A stretch of DNA of 64,000 bases from NCBI GenBank assembly GCA_025454915.1, contig JALONN010000004.1, positions 62,001 through 126,000 on the forward strand. The letters are read 5' to 3'. The notes under the pieces are model-generated. The model saw nothing but the letters and a program-made list of their open reading frames with translations. It was not told the origin of the DNA and ran no database searches. Both the position numbers and the translations under genes were made by a program. Position 1 is the first letter of the stretch; each line of letters starts with the position of its first letter. Shown piece by piece: positions 26,204 through 35,360 of the stretch. The DNA comes from Raineya sp. (lineage in GTDB: Bacteria; Bacteroidota; Bacteroidia; Cytophagales; Thermonemataceae).

Positions 26204-27643
26204 ATGCTTCGATTTTCTTTTATTACTGTACTTTTTTGCATAGTTACTATCCAGACTTCCTATGCTCAATTTACACCCGCCCAAAAAGATTCAGTACTCA
26301 ATATGTTAGGTTATGGGAGTACTTCTTATACTCTATCTGTTGGTTTCATACCAGATAATTATAAAACTGATACTAAGCCTAATCCTTACGAAAAACTATC
26401 TGAGCCAGAAATCCTTGCCAAAGTAACCAATACTTATAAAGATGCTGCTATTTATAAATACTTGTGCTTAGATTTTTACTATGTAAAAAAAGATATGGCA
26501 CAAGCTGAAAAATATTTTAATCAGGCTCTTAACAGTTATGATGAATGGTTACAAAAAGAACCTACAAACTCTGAACCCTTTCAGGATGTATTAGGACTTC
26601 TGTATGGTACAAAAAGTTATGGTATGCTTATGAAGGTTTTAGATGAATCCATTAATAGATTTCCTAAAGATAAAGATATTTTAAGTTGGGCAATCTTATT
26701 AAATCTTGATGTTTTTAAGAATTTTGAAAAAACTCAAAAATGCATCAATGATCTATTAGTTTTAGAGCCCTATAATCTGACAGCCTGTACCTATCAGGTT
26801 ATGTTATATCAATATCAATATATTATAGCACTCAATCAAAATCAGACACCTCCCAAAATTGATATTAGTGTAGCTGAAAAAGCACTACAAGCAAAACCCA
26901 AAGAAGTTGGATATCAGCATCTCTATCATTTTGCTAAAGTTTTAAGAGCTTATATGATAGCAATGGATAATTTTATGAAACAAGCAAATGACGATATTAC
27001 AGATTATAAGAAACTTTTTACCTCATTAAATAAAGAACAAATTCAGGAATATAAAGAAGCTGAGAATTTTTTTAAAAGTCAATACAAAAAACAAAAAAAG
27101 GCTCGTACCAATATGTTGAACTCTTTAGGGTTTATAACTATGTTTTTGAATAAACCCAAAGACGCAAAAAAATACTATCAAATGCTCTATGATGAAACCA
27201 AGGATTTATCCGCTCTAGAAAGCCTTGTTTTAATTAGTTTTGTTGAAAAAAACTGGAAAGAAACAGAAAGACTCTTAGAATTCAATATTAAAGAGCATAA
27301 AGATGTTAAAAGCTACTCTTCTTTAGTTTCATTATTTGATAAATACAATAAAAATGAAACCAAAAAACTGGATGCTCTGAAAAAATTAGAACTGGCATCT
27401 AGTCAAGACGAAAATAGAGCCATAACACTTGCAACATGGTATCTAAAAGATAAAAATACAGATAAAGCATCTTTATATTGTGATCTCTTAAGCCCTGAAA
27501 CTTCAGAAGCAAGTTGGCGAAGACTAGCTTTGGCAGTCCTAAAAGATGACACAGAAAATGCTAAAGCCAATTTATACAAGATTCTCTTGAATACTCCTAA
27601 TGATAAAGATGCCTTAAAAATAAAAACTATCTTAAATTTATAG
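26204..27643 (+). CDS. Secreted tetratricopeptide-like repeat protein
   Basis: This 479-residue protein has a signal peptide (MLRFSFITVLFCIVTIQTSYAQ) and helical repeats over the rest of the chain. Clear TPR-like units are AAIYKYLCLDFYYVKKDMAQAEKYFNQAL, GFITMFLNKPKDAKKYYQMLYDET and the C-terminal LALAVLKDDTENAKANLYKIL. It should be periplasmic. No enzymatic motif is visible; it could be a scaffold for an envelope complex. It stands alone between the rpsT and glyA transcripts, closed by its own terminator. Confidence 0.82.
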   Translation: MLRFSFITVLFCIVTIQTSYAQFTPAQKDSVLNMLGYGSTSYTLSVGFIPDNYKTDTKPNPYEKLSEPEILAKVTNTYKDAAIYKYLCLDFYYVKKDMAQAEKYFNQALNSYDEWLQKEPTNSEPFQDVLGLLYGTKSYGMLMKVLDESINRFPKDKDILSWAILLNLDVFKNFEKTQKCINDLLVLEPYNLTACTYQVMLYQYQYIIALNQNQTPPKIDISVAEKALQAKPKEVGYQHLYHFAKVLRAYMIAMDNFMKQANDDITDYKKLFTSLNKEQIQEYKEAENFFKSQYKKQKKARTNMLNSLGFITMFLNKPKDAKKYYQMLYDETKDLSALESLVLISFVEKNWKETERLLEFNIKEHKDVKSYSSLVSLFDKYNKNETKKLDALKKLELASSQDENRAITLATWYLKDKNTDKASLYCDLLSPETSEASWRRLALAVLKDDTENAKANLYKILLNTPNDKDALKIKTILNL

Positions 27644-27653
27644 GATAAATTTT

Positions 27654-27687
27654 GCCCTGAAAACTAAACTTTCAGGGCTTTTTTTAT
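27654..27687 (+). terminator. Terminator of the secreted TPR gene
   Basis: A 9-bp perfect stem GCCCTGAAA/TTTCAGGGC with a 7-nt loop is followed by TTTTTTTT. It is the fourth member of the GCCCTGA terminator set. Confidence 0.88.
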
Positions 27688-27696
27688 AATTTCTGA

Positions 27697-27728
27697 TTTG
27701 TTGATATGGCATTTTTCATGTAATTTTG
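27697..27728 (+). promoter_or_regulatory. glyA promoter
   Basis: TTTG (27697-27700), a 20-nt spacer and TAATTTTG (27721-27728) match the Bacteroidota consensus. It places the start of transcription near 27735, so the in-frame ATG at 27726 cannot be the start. Confidence 0.65.
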
Positions 27729-27767
27729 TATCACTTTTTATCCATCAAATATTTTATCCTTTGTTTT

Positions 27768-29063
27768 ATGAACTCCACTGCTTCTCACTCTCATAAGGAC
27801 AGCACAATCTTTAATCTTATTGAAAAAGAACACAAACGTCAATTACATGGTATTGAGTTGATTGCATCAGAAAATTTTGTGTCTGATCAGACAATGCATG
27901 CTATGGGCACTGTCCTTACTAACAAATATGCTGAAGGTTTACCCAACAAACGTTATTATGGGGGTTGTGAAGTTGTAGATGAGATTGAACAAATTGCTAT
28001 TGACAGAGCTAAAGAACTCTTTGGAGCTACTTGGGCAAACGTGCAGCCTCACTCTGGAGCTCAAGCCAATGCTGCTGTAATGCTTGCTGTATTGCAGGCT
28101 GGTGATAAAATTTTAGGTTTTGACCTTTCTCATGGAGGACACCTGACACATGGTTCTCCTGTAAATTTTTCTGGAAAACTTTATCAGCCAAGTTTTTATG
28201 GTGTAGAAAAAGAAACTGGTTTGATTAATTGGGATAAAGTAGAAGAGACAGCTCTTAAAGAGCGTCCAAAGCTAATTATTTGTGGAGCTTCTGCATACTC
28301 AAGAGATTGGGATTATGCTCGCTTAAGAGCAATTGCAGATAAGATAGGAGCTTTGTTATTGGCTGATATTTCTCATCCTGCTGGTTTGATTGCCAAAAAA
28401 TTATTGAATGATCCTCTTGCTCATTGCCATATTATAACTACTACCACCCACAAAACTCTTCGTGGACCTCGTGGTGGCTTAATTATGCTTCGTAATGACT
28501 TTGAAAATCCTTTCGGAGTGAAGAATCCTAAAGGAAACCTAAGAATGATGTCTGAGTTGTTAGATTCTGCTGTATTCCCTGGTACACAAGGTGGTCCTTT
28601 AGAGCATGTAATTGCTGCAAAAGCTGTTGCTTTTGGCGAAGCTTTAAGTCCTTCATTTGGTGAATACGCTGAGCAAGTTCGTAAAAATGCTCAAATTATG
28701 GCAAATGAGTTTATTAAAAAAGGATATCAAATTATTTCAGGTGGTACAGATAACCACTTGATGCTTATAGATTTACGTTCTAAAGGTTTAACGGGAAAAT
28801 TAGCTCAGGAAACACTTATCAAAGCTGATATTACTATCAATAAGAATGCTGTTCCTTTTGATGATAAATCTCCATTTGTGACTTCTGGTATGCGTATTGG
28901 TACAGCTGCTATTACTACAAGAGGCATGAAAGAACAAGAAATGTCGTTGATTGTAGAATTCATTGACGAAGTTTTACAAAATCATGATAATGATACCAAA
29001 CTGAATCAAATTCGTGGAAAAGTAAATGAACTCATGCAAAAATATCCTTTGTTTGCATATTAA
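27768..29063 (+). CDS. glyA: Serine hydroxymethyltransferase
   Basis: This 431-residue PLP enzyme interconverts serine and glycine with tetrahydrofolate and is the main source of one-carbon units. Motifs: LIASENFVS near the N terminus, [24 protein letters not shown], and the PLP lysine K229 in [14 protein letters not shown]. The ATG at 27768 is downstream of a consensus promoter and gives the usual N terminus. Length agrees with the family. It is a single-gene transcript ending at the hairpin at 29085. Confidence 0.97.
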   Translation: MNSTASHSHKDSTIFNLIEKEHKRQLHGIELIASENFVSDQTMHAMGTVLTNKYAEGLPNKRYYGGCEVVDEIEQIAIDRAKELFGATWANVQPHSGAQANAAVMLAVLQAGDKILGFDLSHGGHLTHGSPVNFSGKLYQPSFYGVEKETGLINWDKVEETALKERPKLIICGASAYSRDWDYARLRAIADKIGALLLADISHPAGLIAKKLLNDPLAHCHIITTTTHKTLRGPRGGLIMLRNDFENPFGVKNPKGNLRMMSELLDSAVFPGTQGGPLEHVIAAKAVAFGEALSPSFGEYAEQVRKNAQIMANEFIKKGYQIISGGTDNHLMLIDLRSKGLTGKLAQETLIKADITINKNAVPFDDKSPFVTSGMRIGTAAITTRGMKEQEMSLIVEFIDEVLQNHDNDTKLNQIRGKVNELMQKYPLFAY

Positions 29064-29084
29064 AACTCTAATTTATAAAATTCA

Positions 29085-29116
29085 ACACTCTCAAAATATT
29101 TTGAGGGTGTTTTTTA
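29085..29116 (+). terminator. glyA terminator
   Basis: A stem of about 12 bp (ACACTCTCAAAA with ATTTTGAGGGTGT, one G-T pair) is closed by a very short loop and followed by TTTTTTA. Confidence 0.85.
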
Positions 29117-29208
29117 TAAAATGCTTTTTATTCCTGTAGAACAATTTGTAAATTTATACTATATTACTGTTGTAGTACAAAGTGAATTAAATGAAAATGA
29201 TAACTATT

Positions 29209-31965
29209 ATGAAAAAATTTATTTATACTCTAATTTTATCCTTACTGGCAATTAATGTCTTTGGAGTCACAAGAACATATACAGGTACTGGAGTTTGGAA
29301 CAGTGCTTCAAATTGGGGTGGTACTCTTCCTAGTTCTACAGATGATGTCATTATAGATGGTGATGTAACTCTTGATGGAACAGTCACTATCAATAACATC
29401 ACCATCAATGCTTCAAGGAACTTCAATTGTGGAACTCAAACTATAAATATAACTGGAAATTTCTCAAATAGTGGTACATTTACTGCCAATACTGGGACTG
29501 TTATATTTAATGGTGCAACTATACAAACTATTACAGGTGCAACTACATTCAATCATCTAATTATTGATCAAGCAGTTGCTACTAACTCGGTAAGCTTTAG
29601 CAACAACTGTACTATAAATGGAGATTTAACTATAACAAGAGGTATTTTAGATATTAATAGTAGTAGTATTACTATTAATGGTGTAACTTTGATTGATTCA
29701 CAGGGAACTTTTCAAGATGATATTGGTATTATTACTGACATTAACACCTTTGGTGTATTAAATATTAATAATGGGGGGAAATTAATTGCTCTCAATACCG
29801 GCAACAAACAATTTAGATTTAGAGGTAATATTGTAAACAATGGAACTTTTGACTTGGATAATACAGGAAACTCTAGTAGTGGCTGGCAATTAGGCAATGC
29901 TTCTACTCCTATTACAGTAACCAATGAAAGCAACTCCACCATGTTTTTTTCTAAATTTGTCAATGGTTCTGGTGTTATAGTTGGAGATGTTACAATTGCT
30001 AATCCAACGAATACAAGTGCTGGTAACATAGAATTACGGGGAAATGGGACTCCAAGTGGTACTGGTAATATTAGAATTGATGCAGGTAAGACACTTACCA
30101 ACAATTTAGGTGATAGGAATGTTCCTTCAGGTAAAAGACTCATTGCCTCCCCTAGAAATAGTGGAGGTATTGGAGCTACCTTTATCAATAATGGTCTTGT
30201 AGAAATAGGAGGTGGAGCAGGTACTACTGAGCCAGCTTATGATTTTTTTACAAACCCCAATAGTTCCGTTATATCTCGTACAAATGCTACTATATCCACT
30301 ACATACAATGATCTAATCTTAACGGGCTCGCCTGTACCTGCTCATACTCTATCTGGAACAATTACCATCAATCAGAATTTAAAAATACTAGCAGCAAATA
30401 CAGTAAATACTTCTAATCATACTATCAATATAGGTGGAAATTTTGAGAACAGTGGAACTCTTAACGGTTCAGGTACAATAGTATTTAATGGTCTAATTCC
30501 ACAATTCATTATAGGTTCAACAACCTTTCATAACCTTACTATTGATCAAGCAGCCGGACAAACTGTAACTATCAATAATAATATCAGTGTGGCAAACACT
30601 CTTAATCTTATAGAAGGTTTCTTACTTGCTAACTTTCATGAAATACAGCTAACTGGTACTAATTTTAATATGCAATTAACTGGTGGGAGCAGTTCTAGTT
30701 TTATAGTGCTTGGAGCATCAGGTTCTAATTTTTCTAAGCTCTCAAGAACAAATGCTAATATTACAGGTGTAGCTTTATTTCCTATTGGTGCAGTGGTGGG
30801 AGATTATACTCCTTTATCTGTTACTAGTCCAGGCAGTTATGGGACTATTGCCGTTTATTTGCGTGATGAAGGTGTTACAACATCAGCTACTACACCTCCT
30901 CTTTTAACACCAAAAGTGAATAGAATTTGGAGTTTAGTCACTACTAGCCCTGTTGGTGCAGATATTGAAATTAAATGGAATGCAAGCAATGAACTGCCTT
31001 CTACATTACCCTCTACAACACTATTACAACAATATGCTTCTCCTATACCTTCTTGGATTACTCCCGTATCTAATACTTTTGATGGAGTGAATAGAACTGT
31101 TACTGGCACCATATCACCAGGAGGAACAGGGATTAATAGTGATTTTGCTATTTTTAACCCTGTTATACCCACAATTGTACTTGCTCCAGCAAATTCTAAT
31201 TTACCTAATGGAGTTGTGAATACATCTTATACATTTCCTATTAGTGCAAGTGGAGGAACTTCCCCATATACTTTTAACATTACTTCTGGTGCATTACCCC
31301 CAGGTATGACTTTTTCTAGTACTGGTTCATTATCAGGATTTCCCTCAGTTACAGGCACTTTTAATTTTACGGTAACTGCCACAGATGCTCTTAGTTATAC
31401 AGGCTCTCAAAACTACACTCTAACTATTGTGCCTGATATACAATTTGTAACACCTTCTTCTTTTAATTTCACAGCTAACACAAATAATTCTTTCACACTT
31501 TCTGCTTTAACAAGTGCGAATTTACCTGTAAGCTTCTTTTCAACCAATACAAATGTTGCTACCATCAATAATGGTAACATCTTGACCATTCAAGAAAATG
31601 TATCTGGTGAAACTGAAATAAAGGCTTTTAATTTAGGCGATGCTAATTTTTTACCTTCAGATACTGTTACAGTAATGAAAATAAGTCAGTTTGGGATTAT
31701 CAATGCATTTGAAAACGACTTAGATAAACAGTTTTTGGTATATCCAAACCCTTCTATAGATTATATTTGGGTTCAAAACATGGTTAATCCTAAGGAAGTT
31801 AAGGAAATAATTCTTCTTAATTCATTAGGGCAAAGTATTGATGTTAAAGTCTCAATGTTGAATAATCTGTGGAAAATAGACATATCCAATACTCCCAAAG
31901 GTATTTATTTTATTAAAGTCATTACTAATAAGGGGATTTTTCAACGAAAGATTATTAAAAATTAG
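29209..31965 (+). CDS. T9SS-sorted, beta-repeat surface protein with Ig-like domain
   Basis: This is a 918-residue exported protein. It has a signal peptide (MKKFIYTLILSLLAINVFG), then about 600 residues of Asn/Thr/Ser-rich beta-helix-like repeats starting GVWNSASNWGG. A putative-Ig (He_PIG) domain spans about 653-743 (YTFPISASGGTSPYTF ... GALPPGMTFSSTG). The type A T9SS sorting domain runs from about 842 (FLVYPNPSIDYIWVQN ... NTPKGIYFIKVITNKG ... RKIIKN). It should be secreted across the outer membrane by the type IX machinery and anchored or released; adhesion is a guess. The ATG at 29209 starts a proper signal; an upstream ATG at 29191 adds six residues. Confidence 0.88.
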   Translation: MKKFIYTLILSLLAINVFGVTRTYTGTGVWNSASNWGGTLPSSTDDVIIDGDVTLDGTVTINNITINASRNFNCGTQTINITGNFSNSGTFTANTGTVIFNGATIQTITGATTFNHLIIDQAVATNSVSFSNNCTINGDLTITRGILDINSSSITINGVTLIDSQGTFQDDIGIITDINTFGVLNINNGGKLIALNTGNKQFRFRGNIVNNGTFDLDNTGNSSSGWQLGNASTPITVTNESNSTMFFSKFVNGSGVIVGDVTIANPTNTSAGNIELRGNGTPSGTGNIRIDAGKTLTNNLGDRNVPSGKRLIASPRNSGGIGATFINNGLVEIGGGAGTTEPAYDFFTNPNSSVISRTNATISTTYNDLILTGSPVPAHTLSGTITINQNLKILAANTVNTSNHTINIGGNFENSGTLNGSGTIVFNGLIPQFIIGSTTFHNLTIDQAAGQTVTINNNISVANTLNLIEGFLLANFHEIQLTGTNFNMQLTGGSSSSFIVLGASGSNFSKLSRTNANITGVALFPIGAVVGDYTPLSVTSPGSYGTIAVYLRDEGVTTSATTPPLLTPKVNRIWSLVTTSPVGADIEIKWNASNELPSTLPSTTLLQQYASPIPSWITPVSNTFDGVNRTVTGTISPGGTGINSDFAIFNPVIPTIVLAPANSNLPNGVVNTSYTFPISASGGTSPYTFNITSGALPPGMTFSSTGSLSGFPSVTGTFNFTVTATDALSYTGSQNYTLTIVPDIQFVTPSSFNFTANTNNSFTLSALTSANLPVSFFSTNTNVATINNGNILTIQENVSGETEIKAFNLGDANFLPSDTVTVMKISQFGIINAFENDLDKQFLVYPNPSIDYIWVQNMVNPKEVKEIILLNSLGQSIDVKVSMLNNLWKIDISNTPKGIYFIKVITNKGIFQRKIIKN
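29445..30551 (+). repeat. Internal duplicated module of the surface protein
   Basis: Two segments of about 130 bp, 29445-29574 and 30426-30551, encode parallel sequences: GNFSNSGTFTANTGTVIFNG and GNFENSGTLNGSGTIVFNG, then ATTFNHLIIDQA and STTFHNLTIDQA. They are about 980 bp apart, suggesting duplication of a larger beta-helix unit. Coordinates span both copies. Confidence 0.65.
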
Positions 31966-31982
31966 ATTTTTTTTATATCATA

Positions 31983-32012
31983 ACATCCTCAAAATTTGGG
32001 GATGTTTTTTTG
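31983..32012 (+). terminator. Terminator of the T9SS surface protein gene
   Basis: The stem ACATCC/GGATGT, extended inward by one G-T pair and A-T pairs, is followed by TTTTTTT. Confidence 0.8.
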
Positions 32013-32069
32013 TGGGTTATTATGATTATACATTTTACTTTCATTTATTAAAATAGAAAACTAGATTCA

Positions 32070-32774
32070 ATGTCATCACACAAATTCATTCGAAAATCGC
32101 ATCGTTATTTAGGTGTTTTTATTGGTATTCAGTTTATATTCTGGACTGTGAGTGGTTTGTATTTCAGTTGGACAAACATAGATGAAATTCATGGAGATCA
32201 TTTTAAAATAGAACCCAAAAAAACAACTTTTAATAATCTGAAACCCATACAGGAGGTTTACAAAGATAATATTTGGAGTTTAGAACTGAGAAATATCAAT
32301 GCAACACCATACTATTGGATCAATAACGAAAAACTTATCAATGCACATACAGGTGAAGAAAAACAAGGCATTACAGAGAAAGAAGCTATTAGTGTAGCTA
32401 GTAAGCATATCCGAAACGATTTAAAAGTAAAAAATGTTACTCTTTTAAAAGAAATTACTAAAGACCACGAATACAGAGAGAAGAAACTACCAGCTTATGT
32501 AATTGAGTATGAACATAAAGATTTGATTAAAGTGTATGTTTCGCAAGCTGATGGGAAATTCCAAACTATCAGGCATCAATCATGGCGTTGGTTTGATTTT
32601 TTGTGGATGACACATACAATGGACTTTGAAGGCAGAGACAACATTAATAATATTCTTTTAAGGATATTTTCGTTACTAGGCTTGATTACTGTTCTGAGTG
32701 GATTTATACTGTGGTTTGTAAGTTCACCAACTCTTAGAAAATTGAAAAGAAAGCCTACTCATATCAACTCTTAA
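32070..32774 (+). CDS. PepSY-domain membrane protein
   Basis: This 234-residue protein has an N-terminal transmembrane helix (about 14-34, in HRYLGVFIGIQFIFWTVSGLYFSW), a periplasmic region with a PepSY unit (ITEKEAISVASKHI ... DGKFQTIRHQSWRWFDFLWMTHTMDF), and a second helix (about 198-220). The HRYLG and WMTHTMDF motifs are those of PepSY-associated membrane proteins, often linked to iron reduction or metal uptake. The SRPBCC gene starts 12 bp later, so the two are co-transcribed. No metal-transport gene is adjacent to fix the role. Confidence 0.8.
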   Translation: MSSHKFIRKSHRYLGVFIGIQFIFWTVSGLYFSWTNIDEIHGDHFKIEPKKTTFNNLKPIQEVYKDNIWSLELRNINATPYYWINNEKLINAHTGEEKQGITEKEAISVASKHIRNDLKVKNVTLLKEITKDHEYREKKLPAYVIEYEHKDLIKVYVSQADGKFQTIRHQSWRWFDFLWMTHTMDFEGRDNINNILLRIFSLLGLITVLSGFILWFVSSPTLRKLKRKPTHINS

Positions 32775-32786
32775 ATATTTGATAAT

Positions 32787-33236
32787 ATGGAGGGAATTAA
32801 ATTTACTGAGAAAATACTCATTAGTTGTAAGCAAGAAACAGCCTTCGATTTTACACAAGATTACAACAACCGACTTCGTTGGGATACTTTTTTAAAAAAA
32901 GCCGAACTAATGGATGCACAAGAAGCAGAAAAAGGTGTAAAAGCTTATTGTGTTGCTAAAAATGGCTTAGGAATGGTAACTGAGTATGTTTCATTCAACA
33001 GACCTAAAGTAACAGCAATCAAGATGACAGAAGGTCCTTTTATGTTTAAAAGCTTTCTTGGTTCGTGGAATTTTAAAGAAGTTGAAAAAAACACAACAGA
33101 AGTAACATTTCTATATTCTTTTACACTTCGTTTCCCATTTAACCTTCTGAGTGGTTTTATCAAAAGAAATTTACAGAATAATGTAAAACAACGTCTAAAA
33201 GATTTAAAAAACAATTTAGAGGTTCAAAAAAGCTAA
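32787..33236 (+). CDS. SRPBCC (START-like / polyketide cyclase) family protein
   Basis: This 149-residue protein has a predicted helix-grip fold with a ligand cavity. The N-terminal KFTEKILISCKQETAFDFTQDYNNRLRWDTFLKKAEL is the usual SRPBCC opening, GSWNFKEVEKNTTEVTFLYSFTL is the central sheet, and an amphipathic C-terminal helix (RNLQNNVKQRLKDLKNNL) closes it. There is no signal peptide, so it is cytosolic. Ligand unknown. It sits 12 bp downstream of the PepSY protein gene. Confidence 0.82.
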   Translation: MEGIKFTEKILISCKQETAFDFTQDYNNRLRWDTFLKKAELMDAQEAEKGVKAYCVAKNGLGMVTEYVSFNRPKVTAIKMTEGPFMFKSFLGSWNFKEVEKNTTEVTFLYSFTLRFPFNLLSGFIKRNLQNNVKQRLKDLKNNLEVQKS

Positions 33237-33294
33237 ACAATAGACTTTTTTATATACAATCACGTTTAGAAAAATATCTCTCTATTTTTCTAAT

Positions 33295-33744
33295 ATGGAA
33301 CATATTCACATACAACAAGGAGATTTCTCCATTTCAACTGACAAATCTAAATTAGATTTACAGGCTATTCATCATTTTTTATCAAAAGAGTCTTATTGGA
33401 GTCAGAATATACCTTTTGAAACCGTAAAAGCAGCCTCTGAAAACTCTTTGACATTTGGAGTATATCATCATCATCAACAAATTGGTTATGCTCGAATTGT
33501 TTCTGATTATGCTACTGTTGCATATTTAGGAGATGTTTATATTTTACCTGAATTTAGAGGGCAAGGGCTTTCTAAATGGCTGATGGCAACGATTATGAAC
33601 CATCCCAATTTACAGGGTTTACGCCGATGGATTCTGCTTACAGCAGATGCTCATGGGTTGTACAAGCAATATGGCTGGACTGATATTGCTAAACCTGATA
33701 GATGGATGGAATTGCATAACCCTGATGTTTATAAATTGAATTAG
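33295..33744 (+). CDS. GNAT family N-acetyltransferase
   Basis: This 149-residue acetyl-CoA-dependent transferase has the acetyl-CoA-binding motif RGQGLSKWLM after the VAYLGDVYILPEF strand (about 75-95), and the C-terminal GLYKQYGWTDIAKPDRWME motif typical of this GNAT subgroup. Length and order are complete. The substrate is unknown; it may be a small amine or a protein N terminus. It is separated by about 50 bp from a second, unrelated GNAT gene, so the two may be expressed together but are not recent duplicates. Confidence 0.88.
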   Translation: MEHIHIQQGDFSISTDKSKLDLQAIHHFLSKESYWSQNIPFETVKAASENSLTFGVYHHHQQIGYARIVSDYATVAYLGDVYILPEFRGQGLSKWLMATIMNHPNLQGLRRWILLTADAHGLYKQYGWTDIAKPDRWMELHNPDVYKLN

Positions 33745-33797
33745 AATTTGCATTTTAAACTAATCTCGAATAGTTATATTTTCAATCAAAAACAGTT

Positions 33798-34304
33798 ATG
33801 AATATAGAATTAATCGCTTGGCATTTAGGTTTTTTAGATGAACTCGTAGAGCAAGCCAATAATTTTAAGATTGCACGTTTTGTAAGAGATGTTTTTCCGC
33901 ATCCATATACACACGAGAGTGGTAAATTTTTTATAGAAAATGTAGCCCAACCCAATCCAAAACAGATTTTTGCGATTGTAGTAGATGGGAAACTGGCAGG
34001 AGGAACAGGTATTTTTCCTCAATCGGATGTATATAGAAAAAATGCAGAAATTGGTTACTGGCTTGGTGAAAGTTTTTGGGGAAAAGGTATAGCCACAGAA
34101 GTTATCAAGAGAATGGTTCATTATGGCTTTGAAACATTTGATATTGTTCGTATTTATGCAGGAGTATTTGAAGGTAACATTGCTTCTATGAAGGTTTTAG
34201 AAAAAGCAGGCTTTCAACTAGAAAAAGTTTCTCATAAAACTGTTTTCAAGAATGAGCAGTTTTTGGATGAATATATGTATGGCATTAGAAAAGAGAAGCT
34301 ATGA
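33798..34304 (+). CDS. GNAT family N-acetyltransferase (RimJ/RimL-like)
   Basis: This is a 168-residue RimJ/RimL-type acetyltransferase. The conserved order is ARFVRDVFPHPYT, AGGTGIFPQSDVYRKNAEIGYWLGESFWGKGIATEVIKRM (with the Q/GxGxA-type acyl-CoA loop WGKGIA) and FEGNIASMKVLEKAGFQLE. The substrate is not predictable. Its stop overlaps the start of the next gene in ATGA (4 bp), so translation of the lipoprotein gene is coupled to it. Confidence 0.9.
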   Translation: MNIELIAWHLGFLDELVEQANNFKIARFVRDVFPHPYTHESGKFFIENVAQPNPKQIFAIVVDGKLAGGTGIFPQSDVYRKNAEIGYWLGESFWGKGIATEVIKRMVHYGFETFDIVRIYAGVFEGNIASMKVLEKAGFQLEKVSHKTVFKNEQFLDEYMYGIRKEKL

Positions 34305-34936
34305 AACTAATTATATGTTTTTTTATTGGTTTCTTAATTTTTTCATCTTGTGAAAAACAAGCAGAAAATGCTTCTCATTTATTTCATGTAAAAATACCTT
34401 CTAAAGAAGTTCTTGATTCAATTATCGAAAGCAAAAGGTTTATCCCCAAAGATTCCATTTTAGCATATATCAAGAATACCCCAACAAACAATTTCAAAGA
34501 ATTTAAAGGGCATCCATTTGATAGCATCCAATTTAATAAATTAATAGCTTACGAATTTGATTGGATGGAAGATAGATACCGTTATATTGTTGACGAAAAT
34601 AATCAACTTGTACCAAGCATTTTACAACAAGTGGCTTTAAAACTAGATGATGTATATTTTTTAACGAGACTCCTCAGCAATAAAAATACCTATGGAGGAG
34701 GTGAAGGAGGTTGTTTCATGCCACATTTGGGTTTAGTCTTCTATCAAGATAATAAAATTATAATGCATATTAGCATTTGTTATATATGTAATCTTTTAGA
34801 ATCTTCTATTCCTATCCCTGCTGAAAAAAGCAGCCAATATGCTGGTTTTAATAAGAATGCAAGAAAATATCTAAGATATTTTTTAGATAAACATCATTTT
34901 CCTTACAGCAAACATAAATCTATTCTTGATGAATAA
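34301..34936 (+). CDS. Hypothetical lipoprotein with a CYIC motif
   Basis: This 211-residue protein has a lipoprotein signal with lipobox Cys 17 (FLIFSSC). The conserved-looking core GEGGCFMPHLGLVFYQDNKIIMHISICYICNLLESS has Cys/His residues that could bind metal; I recall similar C-x-P-x-H-G and C-x-x-C patterns in unnamed Bacteroidota lipoproteins. Periplasmic or outer-membrane location is expected. It overlaps the acetyltransferase gene by 4 bp and the next gene by 8 bp. Function unknown. Confidence 0.72.
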   Translation: MKLIICFFIGFLIFSSCEKQAENASHLFHVKIPSKEVLDSIIESKRFIPKDSILAYIKNTPTNNFKEFKGHPFDSIQFNKLIAYEFDWMEDRYRYIVDENNQLVPSILQQVALKLDDVYFLTRLLSNKNTYGGGEGGCFMPHLGLVFYQDNKIIMHISICYICNLLESSIPIPAEKSSQYAGFNKNARKYLRYFLDKHHFPYSKHKSILDE

Positions 34937-35351
34937 ACACTTAATTATTGACTATGATCTTGAGGTAGAAATTTATGCTCTTCAACAAAAACAATCTTAT
35001 ACTATGTTGGAAGGGCTACCAACTAAAGAACACAATAGAAATTATATAAAACGAATAGAAGAAGATGCTGAAAAGTTTTGTGGTTTTGGTAATATTTATT
35101 TAGTTGAACCTGTGGAAACACCAATTCATTATGATGGCAAATATTTTCTTGGAGACCCAGCAGAGTTACCAAGAATAGTTTGTATTATGACTGTTGAATG
35201 TCGTGATGTCTTTCAGAATAAAGAAAAAGATTATTCTAGTTTGTGTATAATTTTCTTTCAAAACGATTTTGCTTTTCCTATAGATTCTGAAATTCTCGAA
35301 AAGATAAAACAGATTCCTTACAGGCAAATATGTGGTGAGTTTGAATATTAA
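34929..35351 (+). CDS. Hypothetical cytosolic protein
   Basis: This 140-residue protein is not recognised. It has no signal peptide or membrane helix. It contains mixed alpha/beta features: RNYIKRIEEDAEKF helix, GDPAELPRIVCIMTVECRDVF and DYSSLCIIFFQNDFAFPID strands. The ATG at 34929 is chosen; it overlaps the lipoprotein stop by 8 bp, and an AraC gene follows after 9 bp. Tight packing suggests a shared transcript from the acetyltransferase onward. An immunity-type role is possible but unsupported. Confidence 0.62.
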   Translation: MNKHLIIDYDLEVEIYALQQKQSYTMLEGLPTKEHNRNYIKRIEEDAEKFCGFGNIYLVEPVETPIHYDGKYFLGDPAELPRIVCIMTVECRDVFQNKEKDYSSLCIIFFQNDFAFPIDSEILEKIKQIPYRQICGEFEY

Positions 35352-35360
35352 TTTTTTTAT

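Noticed and set aside
29712..30188. A 158-codon minus-strand ORF inside the T9SS surface protein gene
   Set aside because: It is antisense to a repetitive, stop-poor region; its translation is Leu/Pro/Val-rich with no domain, and the plus-strand gene has a signal peptide, sorting domain and terminator.
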